A stretch of 64,000 bases of DNA, taken from assembly GCA_002311665.1 (NCBI GenBank), contig DBYX01000009.1:62001-126000 (forward strand). The letters are read 5' to 3'. Position numbers and translations under genes: made by a program. Under the pieces are notes generated by a model. It saw nothing but the letters and a program-made list of their open reading frames with translations. It ran no database searches and was not told where the DNA came from. Below, piece after piece: positions 26,768-36,576 of this stretch (positions within the stretch are counted from its first letter, which is position 1; each line of letters begins with the position of its first letter). The DNA comes from Lachnoclostridium sp. UBA1175. Its GTDB lineage: Bacteria; Bacillota; Clostridia; Lachnospirales; Lachnospiraceae.

Positions 26768-27751
26768 TCACTGTTCACTCCGAACGCGTTCAAGAGCATC
26801 GCCGAACCGCATCCGGATCGCCGTGTCCGCGTCGCTTCCGAGCGTCTGGATGCGCTCCTTGTAAAGCAGTCCGCCTGCCATCGTCGCGTGGCCGCCGCCG
26901 TTGCCGACGCCGCGCAGCGCGTAGTTCACCAGCTGTCCCGCGTTTACGCTCGACAGCTCCGAGCGCACGGAAAATTTCAGCCCTCCGCTGCGGTCGGCAT
27001 ACACCACCGCAAGCGTCACGGCGTCCAGCGCCAGAATGAAGTTGGACACGCTCGCGATCAGCCCGTCCGGGCAGTCAAACGGGATATGCACAAACCCGAT
27101 GCCCTCGTACACGACGATGTTCTGGATCGCCGCACCGTACGCGCGAAGATCCGAAATCTGCAGGCTGTTGTTCTCGAGTCTGCGGATGATGTCGTGGTTC
27201 GCGATGCGGTGAAGCCGCGTAAAAGCGTCGAGGTCCTCCTCCGTCACGCCGGAGCAGAGATTGCGCGTATCCATCTTGATGCCGTACAGAAGCGCCGTCG
27301 CAACCATCCTCGGGATATCCTCGCCGAGTTCGACATACAGTTCGGTTATGATCGTGGAGCATGCGCCGACAATCTTGTGGATCACGATGTCGTACTTCTC
27401 CTCCGTCACCCACGGATGGTGGTCGATGCACACCCGCTCCTCACCGCGCATATCGGTCAGGTTTGAGTTGTTCTTCTGCACATCAACATTGATGACAACG
27501 GCGTCCTCCGCGATCTCCGCGAGCCTGCTCGAGGACATCGGGACGATCTCGAACTCGTCCATCATCAGCCGGATGTTGACCTTGTCCACCGTTCCGAAAT
27601 ACCCGATCTCCGCGTCTATCCCATGTCTGCGGAGCAGCTCCTGCAGACCGTACGCGGTCGCCAAAGCGTCCGGATCCGGGTAATCATGCGTCTGAATGCA
27701 CACGACATGTCCATGCGCGATGCGCAGCAGTTTCTCAAATCGTTCCCTCAT
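26768..27751 (-). CDS. DHH family phosphoesterase (NrnA-like)
   Basis: Likely cleaves short oligoribonucleotides, cyclic dinucleotide products or pAp with Mn2+. The 327-residue protein has HDYPDPDALATA near residue 22 (variant DxDA motif), the diagnostic DHH in CIDHHPW near 108, and the DHHA1 C-terminal motif GNGGGHATMAGG. The family includes NrnA/pAp phosphatases, but the first motif has PDPDA where NrnA typically has DGDA, so substrate may differ. It leads a transcript with a small membrane protein and mrp. Confidence 0.88.
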   Translation of the reverse strand: MRERFEKLLRIAHGHVVCIQTHDYPDPDALATAYGLQELLRRHGIDAEIGYFGTVDKVNIRLMMDEFEIVPMSSSRLAEIAEDAVVINVDVQKNNSNLTDMRGEERVCIDHHPWVTEEKYDIVIHKIVGACSTIITELYVELGEDIPRMVATALLYGIKMDTRNLCSGVTEEDLDAFTRLHRIANHDIIRRLENNSLQISDLRAYGAAIQNIVVYEGIGFVHIPFDCPDGLIASVSNFILALDAVTLAVVYADRSGGLKFSVRSELSSVNAGQLVNYALRGVGNGGGHATMAGGLLYKERIQTLGSDADTAIRMRFGDALERVRSEQ

Positions 27752-27777
27752 TCATTTTTCTCCAAATTACGCTGAAA

Positions 27778-27801
27778 GCCCGGAGCGTTTCCGCCCCGGG
27801 C
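27778..27801 (-). terminator. terminator after pfp
   Basis: GCCCGG..CCGGGC arms (27778-27801) around a GGCG/CGCT inner helix, followed by TTTC on the minus strand. Confidence 0.7.
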
Positions 27802-27824
27802 CGTTGTTCGATTGTAAGGAAGGA

Positions 27825-29483
27825 TCAACCCTTCTCGAGTGCGAGCGTTCTGGTGGTCAGATCGCATACCTCAGCCGGTCCGTAGTACTGGATCGCACCG
27901 GGATACGTGAAGCAGGTCTTAACCGCCCACTCATCGCGATGTGCCTCAAAGTACTTGAACGGCTTGCCGTCAAGCTCTACCAGAGCCTTGCGGATAACCG
28001 GCTTGTCCTCGCCGTTACGACGCTCGATGTTCATCATCTTCGTGATCGGCATACCGCCTGCGTTCCACTCCTCAGCCGGCTTGGACAGGTTGGAAACCTT
28101 CGAAAGGTAACCGGTGTAGCCGTACTGGATCAGCATGAATGCGTTGTAGCCGAGGGAATAGCAGTAGTCAGCGTCAAAGTTCGACGGGAATGCGCAACGT
28201 CCTTCGTAACCGAAGAAGTGATGCTGCTGACCGAACTTACCCTTGTAGGTACCGGCTTTCTTTCTCTTGTCGAGCTCGTTCTTCACAAGCTCGGAGAACA
28301 GCTTCTCGGACTCGATCAGGGAAACCTGAACGTTGCCGTGAGGGTCGCGCTCCAGGAAGAGCTGCTGCTGAATGCCGGTGGGAAGAATATCGAACACCTG
28401 GAAGGACTCAGCGGTGAGGCCCTTCTTGATGTAGTCGTACTTCGCGCTCCAGTCCGGAAGAGCGTTGAACTCGTCCGTCTTGCTGCCTGCAAGGAGCTCG
28501 TTGATCTCCTTGATCAATGCGGAAAATTCGGGAACGAACTCCACGATACCCTCGGGGATGATCGCAACGCCGAAGTTCTCGCCGTTGTTGCCGCGCTTCT
28601 CAACAGCGTCGGCGATATAGTTCGTGATTTGTGCGATGGACATCTTCTTCGCCGCAACCTCCTCACCGATGAGGCAGATGTTGGGCTGCGTCTCAAGAGC
28701 GCACTCCAGAGCTACATGCGAAGCGGAACGGCCCATAACCTTTATGAAGTGCCAGTACTTCTTCGCGGAGTTCGCGTCACGCTCGATGTTGCCGATGAGC
28801 TCGCTGTATGTCTTCGTAGCGGTATCGAAACCGAACGAAGCCTCGATATCCTCGTTCTTGAGGTCGCCGTCGATGGTCTTCGGGCAACCGATAACCTGAA
28901 CGCCCGTGTTCTTCGCAGCCATGTGCTCAGCGAGTACCGCTGCGTTGGTGTTTGAGTCGTCGCCGCCGATGATCACGATCGCGGTGAGGCCGTGCTTCTT
29001 GGCAACCTGCTCAACAACTGCGAACTGATCCGGAGTCTCCAGTTTCGTTCTGCCGGAACCGATGATATCGAAACCGCCGGTGTTGCGGTACTGATCGATA
29101 AATGCATCGTCAAACTCAATATAGGAATCATTCAAAAGACCGCTCGGGCCGCCCTTGAAACCGAGAAGTACATTGTTCTTGTCGGTAGCCTTCAGAGCGT
29201 CATACAGACCGCAGACAACGTTGTGTCCGCCGGGCGCCTGACCGCCGGAGAGGATGACCCCGACAACCTGCTTCTTGGCAACGGAAGTGTTCGCACCCTT
29301 TACGAAGGTGATCTCCTTCTTGCCGTAGGTGTTCGGGAACAGTGCCTTGATCTTGTCCTGATCCGCTACACTCTGCGTAGGCTCGCCTTCCTTCACGCAA
29401 ATGTCCGCGATACCGTTGCGAAGCATTCCCGGAAGTTTCGGCTGATACTCATATCTTGCTTTTTGAAGAGGGGAAAGATTCAT
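27825..29483 (-). CDS. pfp: diphosphate-fructose-6-phosphate 1-phosphotransferase
   Basis: Phosphorylates fructose-6-phosphate with pyrophosphate, reversibly, replacing ATP-PFK. The 552-residue enzyme is the long PFP type seen in plants, spirochaetes and some Clostridia. GGDDSNTNA carries the second Asp that marks PPi use (ATP enzymes have GGDGS), and PKTIDGDL and [13 protein letters not shown] are the catalytic and substrate loops. ATG at 29483 follows AGGAGTATCTCT; a longer reading to 29558 has no site. It has its own promoter and terminator. Confidence 0.95.
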   Translation of the reverse strand: MNLSPLQKARYEYQPKLPGMLRNGIADICVKEGEPTQSVADQDKIKALFPNTYGKKEITFVKGANTSVAKKQVVGVILSGGQAPGGHNVVCGLYDALKATDKNNVLLGFKGGPSGLLNDSYIEFDDAFIDQYRNTGGFDIIGSGRTKLETPDQFAVVEQVAKKHGLTAIVIIGGDDSNTNAAVLAEHMAAKNTGVQVIGCPKTIDGDLKNEDIEASFGFDTATKTYSELIGNIERDANSAKKYWHFIKVMGRSASHVALECALETQPNICLIGEEVAAKKMSIAQITNYIADAVEKRGNNGENFGVAIIPEGIVEFVPEFSALIKEINELLAGSKTDEFNALPDWSAKYDYIKKGLTAESFQVFDILPTGIQQQLFLERDPHGNVQVSLIESEKLFSELVKNELDKRKKAGTYKGKFGQQHHFFGYEGRCAFPSNFDADYCYSLGYNAFMLIQYGYTGYLSKVSNLSKPAEEWNAGGMPITKMMNIERRNGEDKPVIRKALVELDGKPFKYFEAHRDEWAVKTCFTYPGAIQYYGPAEVCDLTTRTLALEKG

Positions 29484-29567
29484 AGAGATACTCCTTTTTG
29501 TATAGTCATACTCGTTGGGTCCGGGCACCCGCAGCCACGGAAAGCTCCCAAGGCCCATTTGATGTGT

Positions 29568-29596
29568 ATTCTATACTATTCCGTGAAAAAAGTAAA
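29568..29596 (-). promoter_or_regulatory. promoter of pfp
   Basis: TTTACT (29596-29591) and TAGAAT (29573-29568) are 17 bases apart. Confidence 0.65.
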
Positions 29597-29635
29597 GGAA
29601 AACGTGACAAAAAAGAAAGCCCCTCCGTATGACAT

Positions 29636-29672
29636 AAAATACGACCCGGATCCTTGATGTTCCGGGCCGTAT
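29636..29672 (-). terminator. terminator after small membrane protein gene
   Basis: ATACGACCCGGA and TCCGGGCCGTAT (29639-29650, 29661-29672) pair with one mismatch, followed by TTTATG on the minus strand. Confidence 0.75.
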
Positions 29673-29681
29673 ACACTGCCT

Positions 29682-29963
29682 TTATCTTACCTTACGGGCC
29701 TCCTCCGCCGCCTTTTTTGCTTCCTCGGCCGCCTTTCTCTCCTCGAGATGCTCATTGAAGATCTTCATCGCATCCACATACAGGTGATCCTCGTCGAGGT
29801 CCTTCACCTCCTCGACGACATTCAACTTGCCGCCGTAGTCCCAGAAGCTGCCGACCGTGTCACCGAGATCGTTGGATTTCGTAATGATCTTCATCATGAA
29901 AAATGTGGCGATCACGATGCCCGTCAAAACGCCGAACAGCGCGCCGAACACGAAAATATTCAT
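29682..29963 (-). CDS. small N-terminally anchored membrane protein
   Basis: A 93-residue protein with one N-terminal transmembrane helix (about 4-24), a short linker and a C-terminal charged helix rich in Ala/Glu/Lys (EERKAAEEAKKAAEEARK), likely a coiled coil. Its ATG overlaps the stop of the zinc-ribbon gene (ATGA), so the two are translationally coupled and probably act together in the membrane. No family recognised. Confidence 0.72.
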   Translation of the reverse strand: MNIFVFGALFGVLTGIVIATFFMMKIITKSNDLGDTVGSFWDYGGKLNVVEEVKDLDEDHLYVDAMKIFNEHLEERKAAEEAKKAAEEARKVR

Positions 29964-31276
29964 ACGTTCTTATCCTGCCTTTCCCTGACATACTGTTCGG
30001 TCTCCGTGGAGTTGGTCAGTTTCATATGCTCTCGGAACGAACCCCATTTTTCGTAAATGCTCCGTCCGCAGTAATATGCGACATAGCCGCAGGTTCCGAA
30101 GAACGCCACATCTGCCGTGAATGCCGCTCTCTCCGAGAGTTGCATCAGCGCGTTGTGCAGCGGCTTTACCACGTAGCCGCCGTACAGTCCGAGCGGTACG
30201 CAGAACAATATGAGCAACAGCGCGTAAAGAAGATACGCTTTCAGTTTCAGGAAGGGAACCGCGCAGGCGACTTTGCCCGTCTGCCCGTTGACCATGATAT
30301 TGTACGGCTTGTTCCCCTCGCGGAACGTCATGATCCACGCGGGGAGCAGCGCGTAGCGCGCGTTCATCGCCTCGCTGAGCGGGCGGCTCGAGTAGCGCGA
30401 CACGACGTCGGGATAGTCGATCCCGATCTCCGTCTTCATACGGTCGTCAAACATCGCCGCCGCTCTGCCTACCGCAATGCCCTTCGCCTTCTTCCGGCTC
30501 ACATCGAAACGGTTGGAATAGAAACCCGAGAGGTACGCTGCGTTGAACGGCTTCAGCCCCTTCATATCGTACGGCTCCAGTCGCTGCGACGCGCCGTCCG
30601 GCATATGGAGCGACACATCCACCGGAAGGTCTTTGAACATACACTCCGCCGCGCGCCGGCAGTTCTTGCGGACATAGTATTTGCCCCTGCGTTTCTTGTA
30701 TGTCCATACCTGGTCGTCCGCGTAGTACACGTCGAACAGCCAGTACGGAATGTAGATGCCGCTCAGCCGCTCCGCCTTGAAATGCTTGATCCTCCACGGG
30801 ACGAAACGCCCCTTCGACAGCTTCTCGCGGATCGCCTCCTGCGCCTCCTCCTTCGTCACCTTGAACGGTATGATGTAGTTCGGTTTCAGCCAGCCCTCAA
30901 GCCGGTCGGTCACCACAGTCGCCTGTCCGCAGAACGCGCAAAATGTCGATGCCTCCGTCCCGTTCACCGCAAGCTCCGCGCCGCACGACTGGCACCGCAG
31001 GATCGTCATCTGCATCAGAAGGCTTGCGCCCGTCTTCGCCTCTGCGGGCTTCTCCCCGCTCACGTCAGAAGCCGGCGCTGCGATCTCCGCAATCTCCGCA
31101 GGCTCCACGCCGACACCCGCCTTCTTAAGCGCCTCCGCAAGCTCCTGCTCCATCGCCTCCATCTGCTTCGGTGTGAAGGTCGACTTGCAATACTCACAGT
31201 GCAACTTCTGCGTGTCCGGATGGAACTCCATCGCGACACCGCAGTTCGGGCACTGGTATTTCTTCGTCATAGCCAT
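29960..31276 (-). CDS. zinc-ribbon (TFIIB-type) membrane protein
   Basis: A 438-residue protein with two zinc ribbons: YQCPNCG...HCEYCKS at about 8-32 and RCQSCGAEL...FCAFCGQ at about 93-118. A large soluble region follows (PYWLFDVYYADDQVWTYKK), then two hydrophobic segments near 350-372 and 385-405. Such proteins are annotated as TFIIB-type zinc ribbon-containing, although nothing suggests a transcription role; membrane-associated metal or protein binding is more likely. It overlaps the downstream small gene by four bases and has its own promoter. Confidence 0.8.
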   Translation of the reverse strand: MAMTKKYQCPNCGVAMEFHPDTQKLHCEYCKSTFTPKQMEAMEQELAEALKKAGVGVEPAEIAEIAAPASDVSGEKPAEAKTGASLLMQMTILRCQSCGAELAVNGTEASTFCAFCGQATVVTDRLEGWLKPNYIIPFKVTKEEAQEAIREKLSKGRFVPWRIKHFKAERLSGIYIPYWLFDVYYADDQVWTYKKRRGKYYVRKNCRRAAECMFKDLPVDVSLHMPDGASQRLEPYDMKGLKPFNAAYLSGFYSNRFDVSRKKAKGIAVGRAAAMFDDRMKTEIGIDYPDVVSRYSSRPLSEAMNARYALLPAWIMTFREGNKPYNIMVNGQTGKVACAVPFLKLKAYLLYALLLILFCVPLGLYGGYVVKPLHNALMQLSERAAFTADVAFFGTCGYVAYYCGRSIYEKWGSFREHMKLTNSTETEQYVRERQDKNV

Positions 31277-31367
31277 ATCAATGTTACCCCCGTACCATTG
31301 TTTATCATCATCCGGCAGGCCTCTTTCACGTCCTGTCGGTGTTAAATCACATTTACGCTTTCGACCA

Positions 31368-31395
31368 ATTATACCATGTTTTTATTCTTTTTCAA
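31368..31395 (-). promoter_or_regulatory. promoter of zinc-ribbon operon
   Basis: TTGAAA (31395-31390) and TATAAT (31373-31368) are 16 bases apart. It is divergent from the pflB promoter. Confidence 0.75.
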
Positions 31396-31501
31396 GAGGA
31401 AAACGACTTTATTTTCCGACCGTGCGGAAATCCCTTTCGTTTTCGCGGAAAGATCAACGCGGCACGGTTTCGCGGGGCGTTTTTTCGTGCAAAATGCCAT
31501 C

Positions 31502-31530
31502 TTGACTGCCCCCATATGTTGTGGTATGCT
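31502..31530 (+). promoter_or_regulatory. promoter of riboswitch-pflB transcript
   Basis: TTGACT (31502-31507) and TATGCT (31525-31530) are 17 bases apart; transcription should begin near 31537, just before the aptamer. Confidence 0.75.
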
Positions 31531-31546
31531 GAGCACAAGTGAAGAA

Positions 31547-31672
31547 CATTTAGCCTCTGACGGTTCATGTGGAAATAACCACAGTGGGGTTAAATGCGTC
31601 GGACAGCGCACGCGCTGTCATTTAGCCGACCGTCTGGGCAACAGTTCTTAAAGTTCTGTTGCTCTTTTTTGT
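31547..31672 (+). promoter_or_regulatory. ZTP (pfl-type) riboswitch with expression-platform terminator
   Basis: CATTTAG (31547-31553) can pair with TTAAATG (31590-31596), enclosing CTGACGG, the hairpin GTGG-AAATAA-CCAC (31569-31582) and a GGGG run. A linker hairpin (GACAGCG/CGCTGTC) leads to CCGTCTGGGCA (31630-31640), the conserved 3' element whose CCGTC can pair with GACGG (31559-31563). A terminator with arms GCAACAG/CTGTTGC and TCTTTTTT (31638-31670) overlaps that element. This is the layout of ZTP/pfl riboswitches, which sense ZTP/ZMP when 10-formyl-THF is short and switch genes on. Confidence 0.85.
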
Positions 31673-31779
31673 TTTCCGCAACATTGCGTTAAAGTGACAA
31701 CGCGCCGCAGTTGCGAGGAGCGCATTTTTCGCAATTTTTATCTGAATTCGATCGTATTCGAACGCGAGGAGGTATCGCC

Positions 31780-34011
31780 ATGGACGCTTGGAAAGGATTT
31801 GTCGGAGGAGCCTGGGAGACGGAGATCAATGTCCGCGACTTCATTCAGAAGAACTACACGCCCTACACCGGGGACGGAAGTTTCCTCGCGGGCGCCACGG
31901 ACCGCACGAAGGAACTGATGGGCAAGCTCTCGCACCTGTTCGACCTCGAGCAGCAGTTCGGCGGTGTCCTCGACATCGACACGCAGCATGTCACCTCGCT
32001 TCTCAACTATAAGCCCGGCTACCTCGACAAGGACAGGGAGCTGATCGTCGGCCTGCAGACCGACCGGCCTCTGCGCCGCGGCGTCAACCCTTTCGGCGGT
32101 CTCAACATGACCAGAAAAGCCTGCCAGGCCTACGGCTACGAGCTCTCCGAGAAGGTTGAGGAGGAATTCCTGTACCGCACGACGCACAACGACGGCGTGT
32201 TCCGCGTATACAGCGACGAGATCCGCAAGGCCCGCCACGTGGGCATCATCACCGGTCTTCCGGACGCTTACGGCCGCGGCCGCATCATCGGTGACTACCG
32301 CCGTGTTGCCCTCTACGGTGTCGACCGTCTGATCGAGGAGAAGACAAAGGACAAGGCCGAGCTCGCGGCGACGCAGCCGATGGACGCGGAGACGATCCGC
32401 CGTCTCGAGGAGCTCTACCAGCAGATCAATTTCCTCGGCAAACTCAAGGATATGGCGCTTCTCTACGGAATTGACATCTCCTCCCCCGCTACGAACTCCC
32501 GCGAGGCGATCCAGTGGCTGTACTTCGGCTACCTCGGCGCCATCAAGGAGCAGAACGGCGCGGCGATGAGTCTCGGCCGCACCTCCACGTTCCTCGACAT
32601 TTACTTCGAGCGTGACCTCGCGAACGGCGTGTACACCGAGAGCGAGCTGCAGGAGCTTCTCGACGACTTCGTGATGAAGCTTCGCATGGCGCGCCACCTC
32701 CGCACTCCGGAGTACAACGAGCTCTTCGCCGGCGATCCGATGTGGATCACCGAGTCCGTCGGCGGCATGGGCGAGGACGGCAGAACGCTCGTAACGAAGA
32801 ACTCCTTCCGCATCCTCAACACGCTCTACACCCTGGGACCTTCCGCAGAGCCGAACCTCACGGTGCTGTGGTCGAAGGATCTTCCTCAGAACTTTAAGAA
32901 TTTTGCGACGAAGGTGTCCTGCGACACCGACGCCATCCAGTATGAGAACGACGATCTTATGCGCCCGATCTACGGCGACGACTACGGCATCGCCTGCTGC
33001 GTCTCCGCGATGCGCCTCGGCAAGGATATGCAGTTCTTCGGCGCGCGCGCGAACCTCGCAAAGCTTCTTCTGATGAGCCTTAACGGCGGCCGCGATGAGC
33101 GCTACAATATGCAGGTCGGCCCGGAGATGCCGGTCTACGACGGCGAGTACCTCGAGTACGACAAGGTGATGGAGCGCATGGCGATCTACCGCGAGTGGCT
33201 CGCCAAGACGTACGTCACCGCGATGAATATGATCCATTATATGCACGACAAATACGCCTACGAAAAGACGCAGATGGCCCTGCATGACACGAACGTGCAC
33301 CGCTATATGGCGTTCGGTGTCGCCGGTCTTTCGGTTCTCGCCGACTCGCTGTCCGCGATCAAGTTCGCGAAGGTCAAGCCGATCCGCGACGCGGAGACCG
33401 GTCTCATCAAGGATTTCGAGACCGTGGGCGAGTTCCCTTGCTACGGCAACGACGATGACCGCGTCGACCTGCTCGCGAAGGAGCAGACCGAGCTCTTCCT
33501 CGACGCTCTCCGCCGCACGCCTACCTACCGGAACGCCGAGCACACGCTCTCGATCCTCACGATCACCTCGAACGTGATGTACGGCAAGAAGACCGGCAAC
33601 ACGCCCGACGGACGCCGCGCCGGCGAGCCTTTCGCACCCGGTGCCAACCCGATGCACGGCCGCGATAAGAGCGGTGCTCTCGCATCCCTCAACTCGGTTG
33701 CGAAGCTCTCCTATCAGACCTGCAAGGACGGCATCAGCAACACGTTCTCGATCATCCCGCAGGCACTCGGTCACACCGAGGCGGAGCGCTGCCGGAACCT
33801 CATCCACATCCTGGACGGGTATTTTGCGCAAAATGCCCATCACCTCAATGTGAATGTCCTCAACCGCGAGACACTGATCGACGCGATGAACCATCCGGAG
33901 AAGTACCCGACGCTCACGATCCGCGTCTCGGGCTACGCCGTGACCTTCAACAAGCTCACGCTCGAGCAGAAGAAGGAAGTCATCTCCCGCACGTTCCACG
34001 AAGCGGTATAA
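31780..34011 (+). CDS. pflB: pyruvate formate-lyase
   Basis: Converts pyruvate and CoA to acetyl-CoA and formate by glycyl-radical chemistry. The 743-residue protein has the adjacent catalytic Cys-406/Cys-407 in GIACCVS and the radical Gly-718 in RVSGYAVTF near the C-terminus, the pair that separates true PFL from other glycyl-radical enzymes. GAGGAGG precedes the ATG at 31780. It lies behind a ZTP-type riboswitch, linking formate production to one-carbon demand, and is followed by its activase gene. Confidence 0.97.
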   Translation: MDAWKGFVGGAWETEINVRDFIQKNYTPYTGDGSFLAGATDRTKELMGKLSHLFDLEQQFGGVLDIDTQHVTSLLNYKPGYLDKDRELIVGLQTDRPLRRGVNPFGGLNMTRKACQAYGYELSEKVEEEFLYRTTHNDGVFRVYSDEIRKARHVGIITGLPDAYGRGRIIGDYRRVALYGVDRLIEEKTKDKAELAATQPMDAETIRRLEELYQQINFLGKLKDMALLYGIDISSPATNSREAIQWLYFGYLGAIKEQNGAAMSLGRTSTFLDIYFERDLANGVYTESELQELLDDFVMKLRMARHLRTPEYNELFAGDPMWITESVGGMGEDGRTLVTKNSFRILNTLYTLGPSAEPNLTVLWSKDLPQNFKNFATKVSCDTDAIQYENDDLMRPIYGDDYGIACCVSAMRLGKDMQFFGARANLAKLLLMSLNGGRDERYNMQVGPEMPVYDGEYLEYDKVMERMAIYREWLAKTYVTAMNMIHYMHDKYAYEKTQMALHDTNVHRYMAFGVAGLSVLADSLSAIKFAKVKPIRDAETGLIKDFETVGEFPCYGNDDDRVDLLAKEQTELFLDALRRTPTYRNAEHTLSILTITSNVMYGKKTGNTPDGRRAGEPFAPGANPMHGRDKSGALASLNSVAKLSYQTCKDGISNTFSIIPQALGHTEAERCRNLIHILDGYFAQNAHHLNVNVLNRETLIDAMNHPEKYPTLTIRVSGYAVTFNKLTLEQKKEVISRTFHEAV

Positions 34012-34021
34012 ACGAAAACAA

Positions 34022-34052
34022 GGGCGGGGCCGTTTTGCCCCGCCCGTTTTTC
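34022..34052 (+). terminator. terminator between pflB and pflA
   Basis: GGGCGGGGC and GCCCCGCCC (34022-34046 region) form a nine-base GC stem followed by TTTTTCT. It lies 17 bases before the pflA start, so pflA probably depends on read-through. Confidence 0.88.
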
Positions 34053-34068
34053 TCTTTCGGAGGTTTTT

Positions 34069-34884
34069 ATGTGCGATCCTGCGGACAATCCCAAGACGAA
34101 CCAAGCCGGTGATGAGCACATCACCGGTCGGATTCATTCCTTCCAGTCCCTCGGCGCCGTCGACGGCCCGGGGCTTCGTTTTGTCGTCTTTATGCAGGGG
34201 TGCCCTCTGCGCTGCATGTACTGCCACAACCCCGACACCTGGAACAAAAACGGCGGCACGGAGTACACCGTCGGTGAGGTGGTCTCACGGGTCCTCCGCT
34301 ACCGCACCTACTTCGGTGAGGACGGCGGTGTGACGGTCTCCGGCGGCGAAGCTCTTCTGCAGGCGCCCTTCGTCGCTGCGCTTTTCCGCGCTCTCAAGGC
34401 GGAAGGCATCCACACCTGCCTCGACACCTCCGGCCTGGCGGCCTCGGCTTACAGCGACACACTCTCCGAGGGTAAAACCGGCCTCGCGGAACAAAGCGAA
34501 ACTGTGGATGCGCTCCTCACGGTCACCGACCTCGTCATCTGCGACATAAAATTTTCCGACGAAAAAGACTACCTCTCGCACACGAAAGGCAGTCTTTCCG
34601 CCGTTCTTGAATTCCTGTCCCACACACAAGCTCTTCAGGTACCCCTCTGGGTACGTCACGTCGTTGTTCCCGGCTTCACGGACACCGAAGCCGAGGTGCG
34701 TGCCATGATCGCTCTGGCACAGCGCTTTGACAACCTTCGCAGGATCGAGCTGCTCCCGTTCCGCAAGCTCTGCGCCTCCAAGTACGAGTCGCTCGGGATC
34801 CCGTTCCCATGTGCCGGAATTCCGGAATGCGGGGAATCTTCGATCGCCGATCTTACCCGGTGCATCCCGGAATCACTGCGCTGA
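34069..34884 (+). CDS. pflA: pyruvate formate-lyase activating enzyme
   Basis: Radical-SAM enzyme that installs the glycyl radical on PflB. The 271-residue protein shows the CXXXCXXC cluster motif CPLRCMYC (Cys-45, 49, 52) inside FMQGCPLRCMYCHNPDTW, and the GGE-type SAM-binding motif VTVSGGEALLQ. Residues 125-145 (SDTLSEGKTGLAEQSETVD) are an insertion relative to the usual ~245-residue enzymes. It follows pflB and is separated from it by a strong hairpin, which would keep activase below PFL in amount. Confidence 0.95.
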   Translation: MCDPADNPKTNQAGDEHITGRIHSFQSLGAVDGPGLRFVVFMQGCPLRCMYCHNPDTWNKNGGTEYTVGEVVSRVLRYRTYFGEDGGVTVSGGEALLQAPFVAALFRALKAEGIHTCLDTSGLAASAYSDTLSEGKTGLAEQSETVDALLTVTDLVICDIKFSDEKDYLSHTKGSLSAVLEFLSHTQALQVPLWVRHVVVPGFTDTEAEVRAMIALAQRFDNLRRIELLPFRKLCASKYESLGIPFPCAGIPECGESSIADLTRCIPESLR

Positions 34885-34902
34885 GTGTCTCTTCCGTAGG
34901 TC

Positions 34903-36567
34903 TCACTCCCAGCAGCACCGGATATCCCACATTGCGACGCGGCCCCAGCTGTGGTCGTAATCAATACTGCTCATTTCCGCCGCATCAATCAGGGAATTTG
35001 TGACTCTTCCCTCATAGATCAGACCGTTCGCCGAGTACACATACACCCAGAAATATCCACCTCCGATATGGTCGACTACCGCGAGGCGCTCGCCGTCGAA
35101 TGCACAGCAGGAAGGTGCATTATCCATGTATGCGTTGCTCCGCATAAGTTCTCCGTATACTCCCGACGCATTCTTACCGAACACGCAGAGCACGGCCAAT
35201 CCTTCCTGTTCCGCTTTCTTCATCCGATAGATCTCCTCACGCTCCTCCCCGGAGTACTGCGTCAGATCCACAAGAGAACTCATCTTGGGCCGGATCGAGA
35301 CCGCAAAGAAATCCTCGCCGTAATCCACCTTTGTGTAGCTCGCACTGTCCGCTCCGATCACGAACGCACCGTCATAAAGCTCCCCGCCCGTCGCAAGGTC
35401 GATGACCCGCACACGGTATTCCTGATTCAGCCAGTAGAGGATCAGCATCGTCTTTTCGTCTCCGGACAGACTGACATCCATGATCTGAATTTTCGGATCC
35501 AGCGGAGAGAACATACGCAGCTCATCAATCAGGATCGATGTGGTACCGCTCTCGTAATCGAGACGGTACGGAAGCCTGTAGATCCCGTAGCCGCCGGGAA
35601 TCAACGAAGTGTCCGCGAGCGCACCGTTCTCCGTATGCGTAAGGAACGTAAAATACATCGCATCATGCGTAGTCACGTATACATAATACGGGATAAACCG
35701 GTCCGAATTCTCCGCACACCTCCACCAGAATTCCGGCTCACTGTCTTCGGTCTCTTCGCGAGTAGGATTTTTCCCGTAACCGAATTCCCAGATATCGTTT
35801 TTCAGCACCGGGATCCGGAAGAACTCCTCAAAACCTTTCGCAACACGCATTACCTCTTCATAGCGGTACTCAGCCGCGTAAGAACCGCTCACATAATAGC
35901 TCAACTGCTCCTCATAGTCCTTCGTTGTCTCAATTAAATTGCCGCGTTCTCTTATGTTTATCCTGCCGTCTTTATCGGAATTATAGTTTTTTTCGTCCCC
36001 GCAGTCCGGGAAACGAATATAGCTGAACATCGGATAGTACTCGATGAAATCCGTGAGAGGTCTGGTAACCTGCGTATCCTTGCCAAGACCCGTTATATAC
36101 TCCTCACGCAGCGATGCACTAAACTCCTCGGGGAGATATTTCTCCATCCTGTAATCAAGGGAAAGCCCTTCGATTTTGTATTCCCCCCACGTATTGTTAA
36201 CTGCTTCCGCCAGGAAGACCGCCTCCTCGTTTTTCTTTTTCTCCTCGGCAAGCAGGCTTTTCGTATTGGAGATCATCTCATTCGTCGTATCGACACCGTT
36301 AGCCGTAAACTTCAGTGTACTTTTCCACTGGTGATCGTTCAGACGCTCGATTTCTTCGTAATAGCCGTCCTCATCGACGCCTCTCGGGATTTCCGGGTAT
36401 TGTACGAAGGATATCCGAAGACCGTCGGCTGCTCCGACGGAACCCTTTTCCGTGACTACATCGAATGTGACATTCCTCTCCAGATTTCGCATTTTACACA
36501 CGACCGCCACCGCACCGATCACGCACGTCACCGCAACGACCGCCAGAATAATCATTTTCTTTTTCAT
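34903..36567 (-). CDS. membrane-anchored extracytoplasmic protein, unrecognised
   Basis: A 554-residue protein with an uncleaved-type N-terminal hydrophobic segment (about 5-24) and a large outside domain. Short strand-rich repeats toward the C-terminus (QIMDVSLSGDEKTMLIL, RVRVIDLATGGELYDG, RLAVVDHIGGGYFWVYVY) look like a beta-propeller. No catalytic motif seen. It is the last gene of the GntR/ABC operon, nine bases after a membrane protein, so it may be a surface sensor or accessory of that transporter. Function unknown. Confidence 0.7.
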   Translation of the reverse strand: MKKKMIILAVVAVTCVIGAVAVVCKMRNLERNVTFDVVTEKGSVGAADGLRISFVQYPEIPRGVDEDGYYEEIERLNDHQWKSTLKFTANGVDTTNEMISNTKSLLAEEKKKNEEAVFLAEAVNNTWGEYKIEGLSLDYRMEKYLPEEFSASLREEYITGLGKDTQVTRPLTDFIEYYPMFSYIRFPDCGDEKNYNSDKDGRINIRERGNLIETTKDYEEQLSYYVSGSYAAEYRYEEVMRVAKGFEEFFRIPVLKNDIWEFGYGKNPTREETEDSEPEFWWRCAENSDRFIPYYVYVTTHDAMYFTFLTHTENGALADTSLIPGGYGIYRLPYRLDYESGTTSILIDELRMFSPLDPKIQIMDVSLSGDEKTMLILYWLNQEYRVRVIDLATGGELYDGAFVIGADSASYTKVDYGEDFFAVSIRPKMSSLVDLTQYSGEEREEIYRMKKAEQEGLAVLCVFGKNASGVYGELMRSNAYMDNAPSCCAFDGERLAVVDHIGGGYFWVYVYSANGLIYEGRVTNSLIDAAEMSSIDYDHSWGRVAMWDIRCCWE

Positions 36568-36576
36568 CGATTTCTC

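Noticed and set aside
25366..27039. 557-codon plus-strand open frame
   Set aside because: Antisense to mrp, the small membrane protein and the DHH phosphoesterase, all with clear motifs.
31738..34227. 829-codon minus-strand open frame opposite pflB
   Set aside because: pflB is certain from its catalytic residues; the antisense frame is a product of codon bias in a GC-rich gene.
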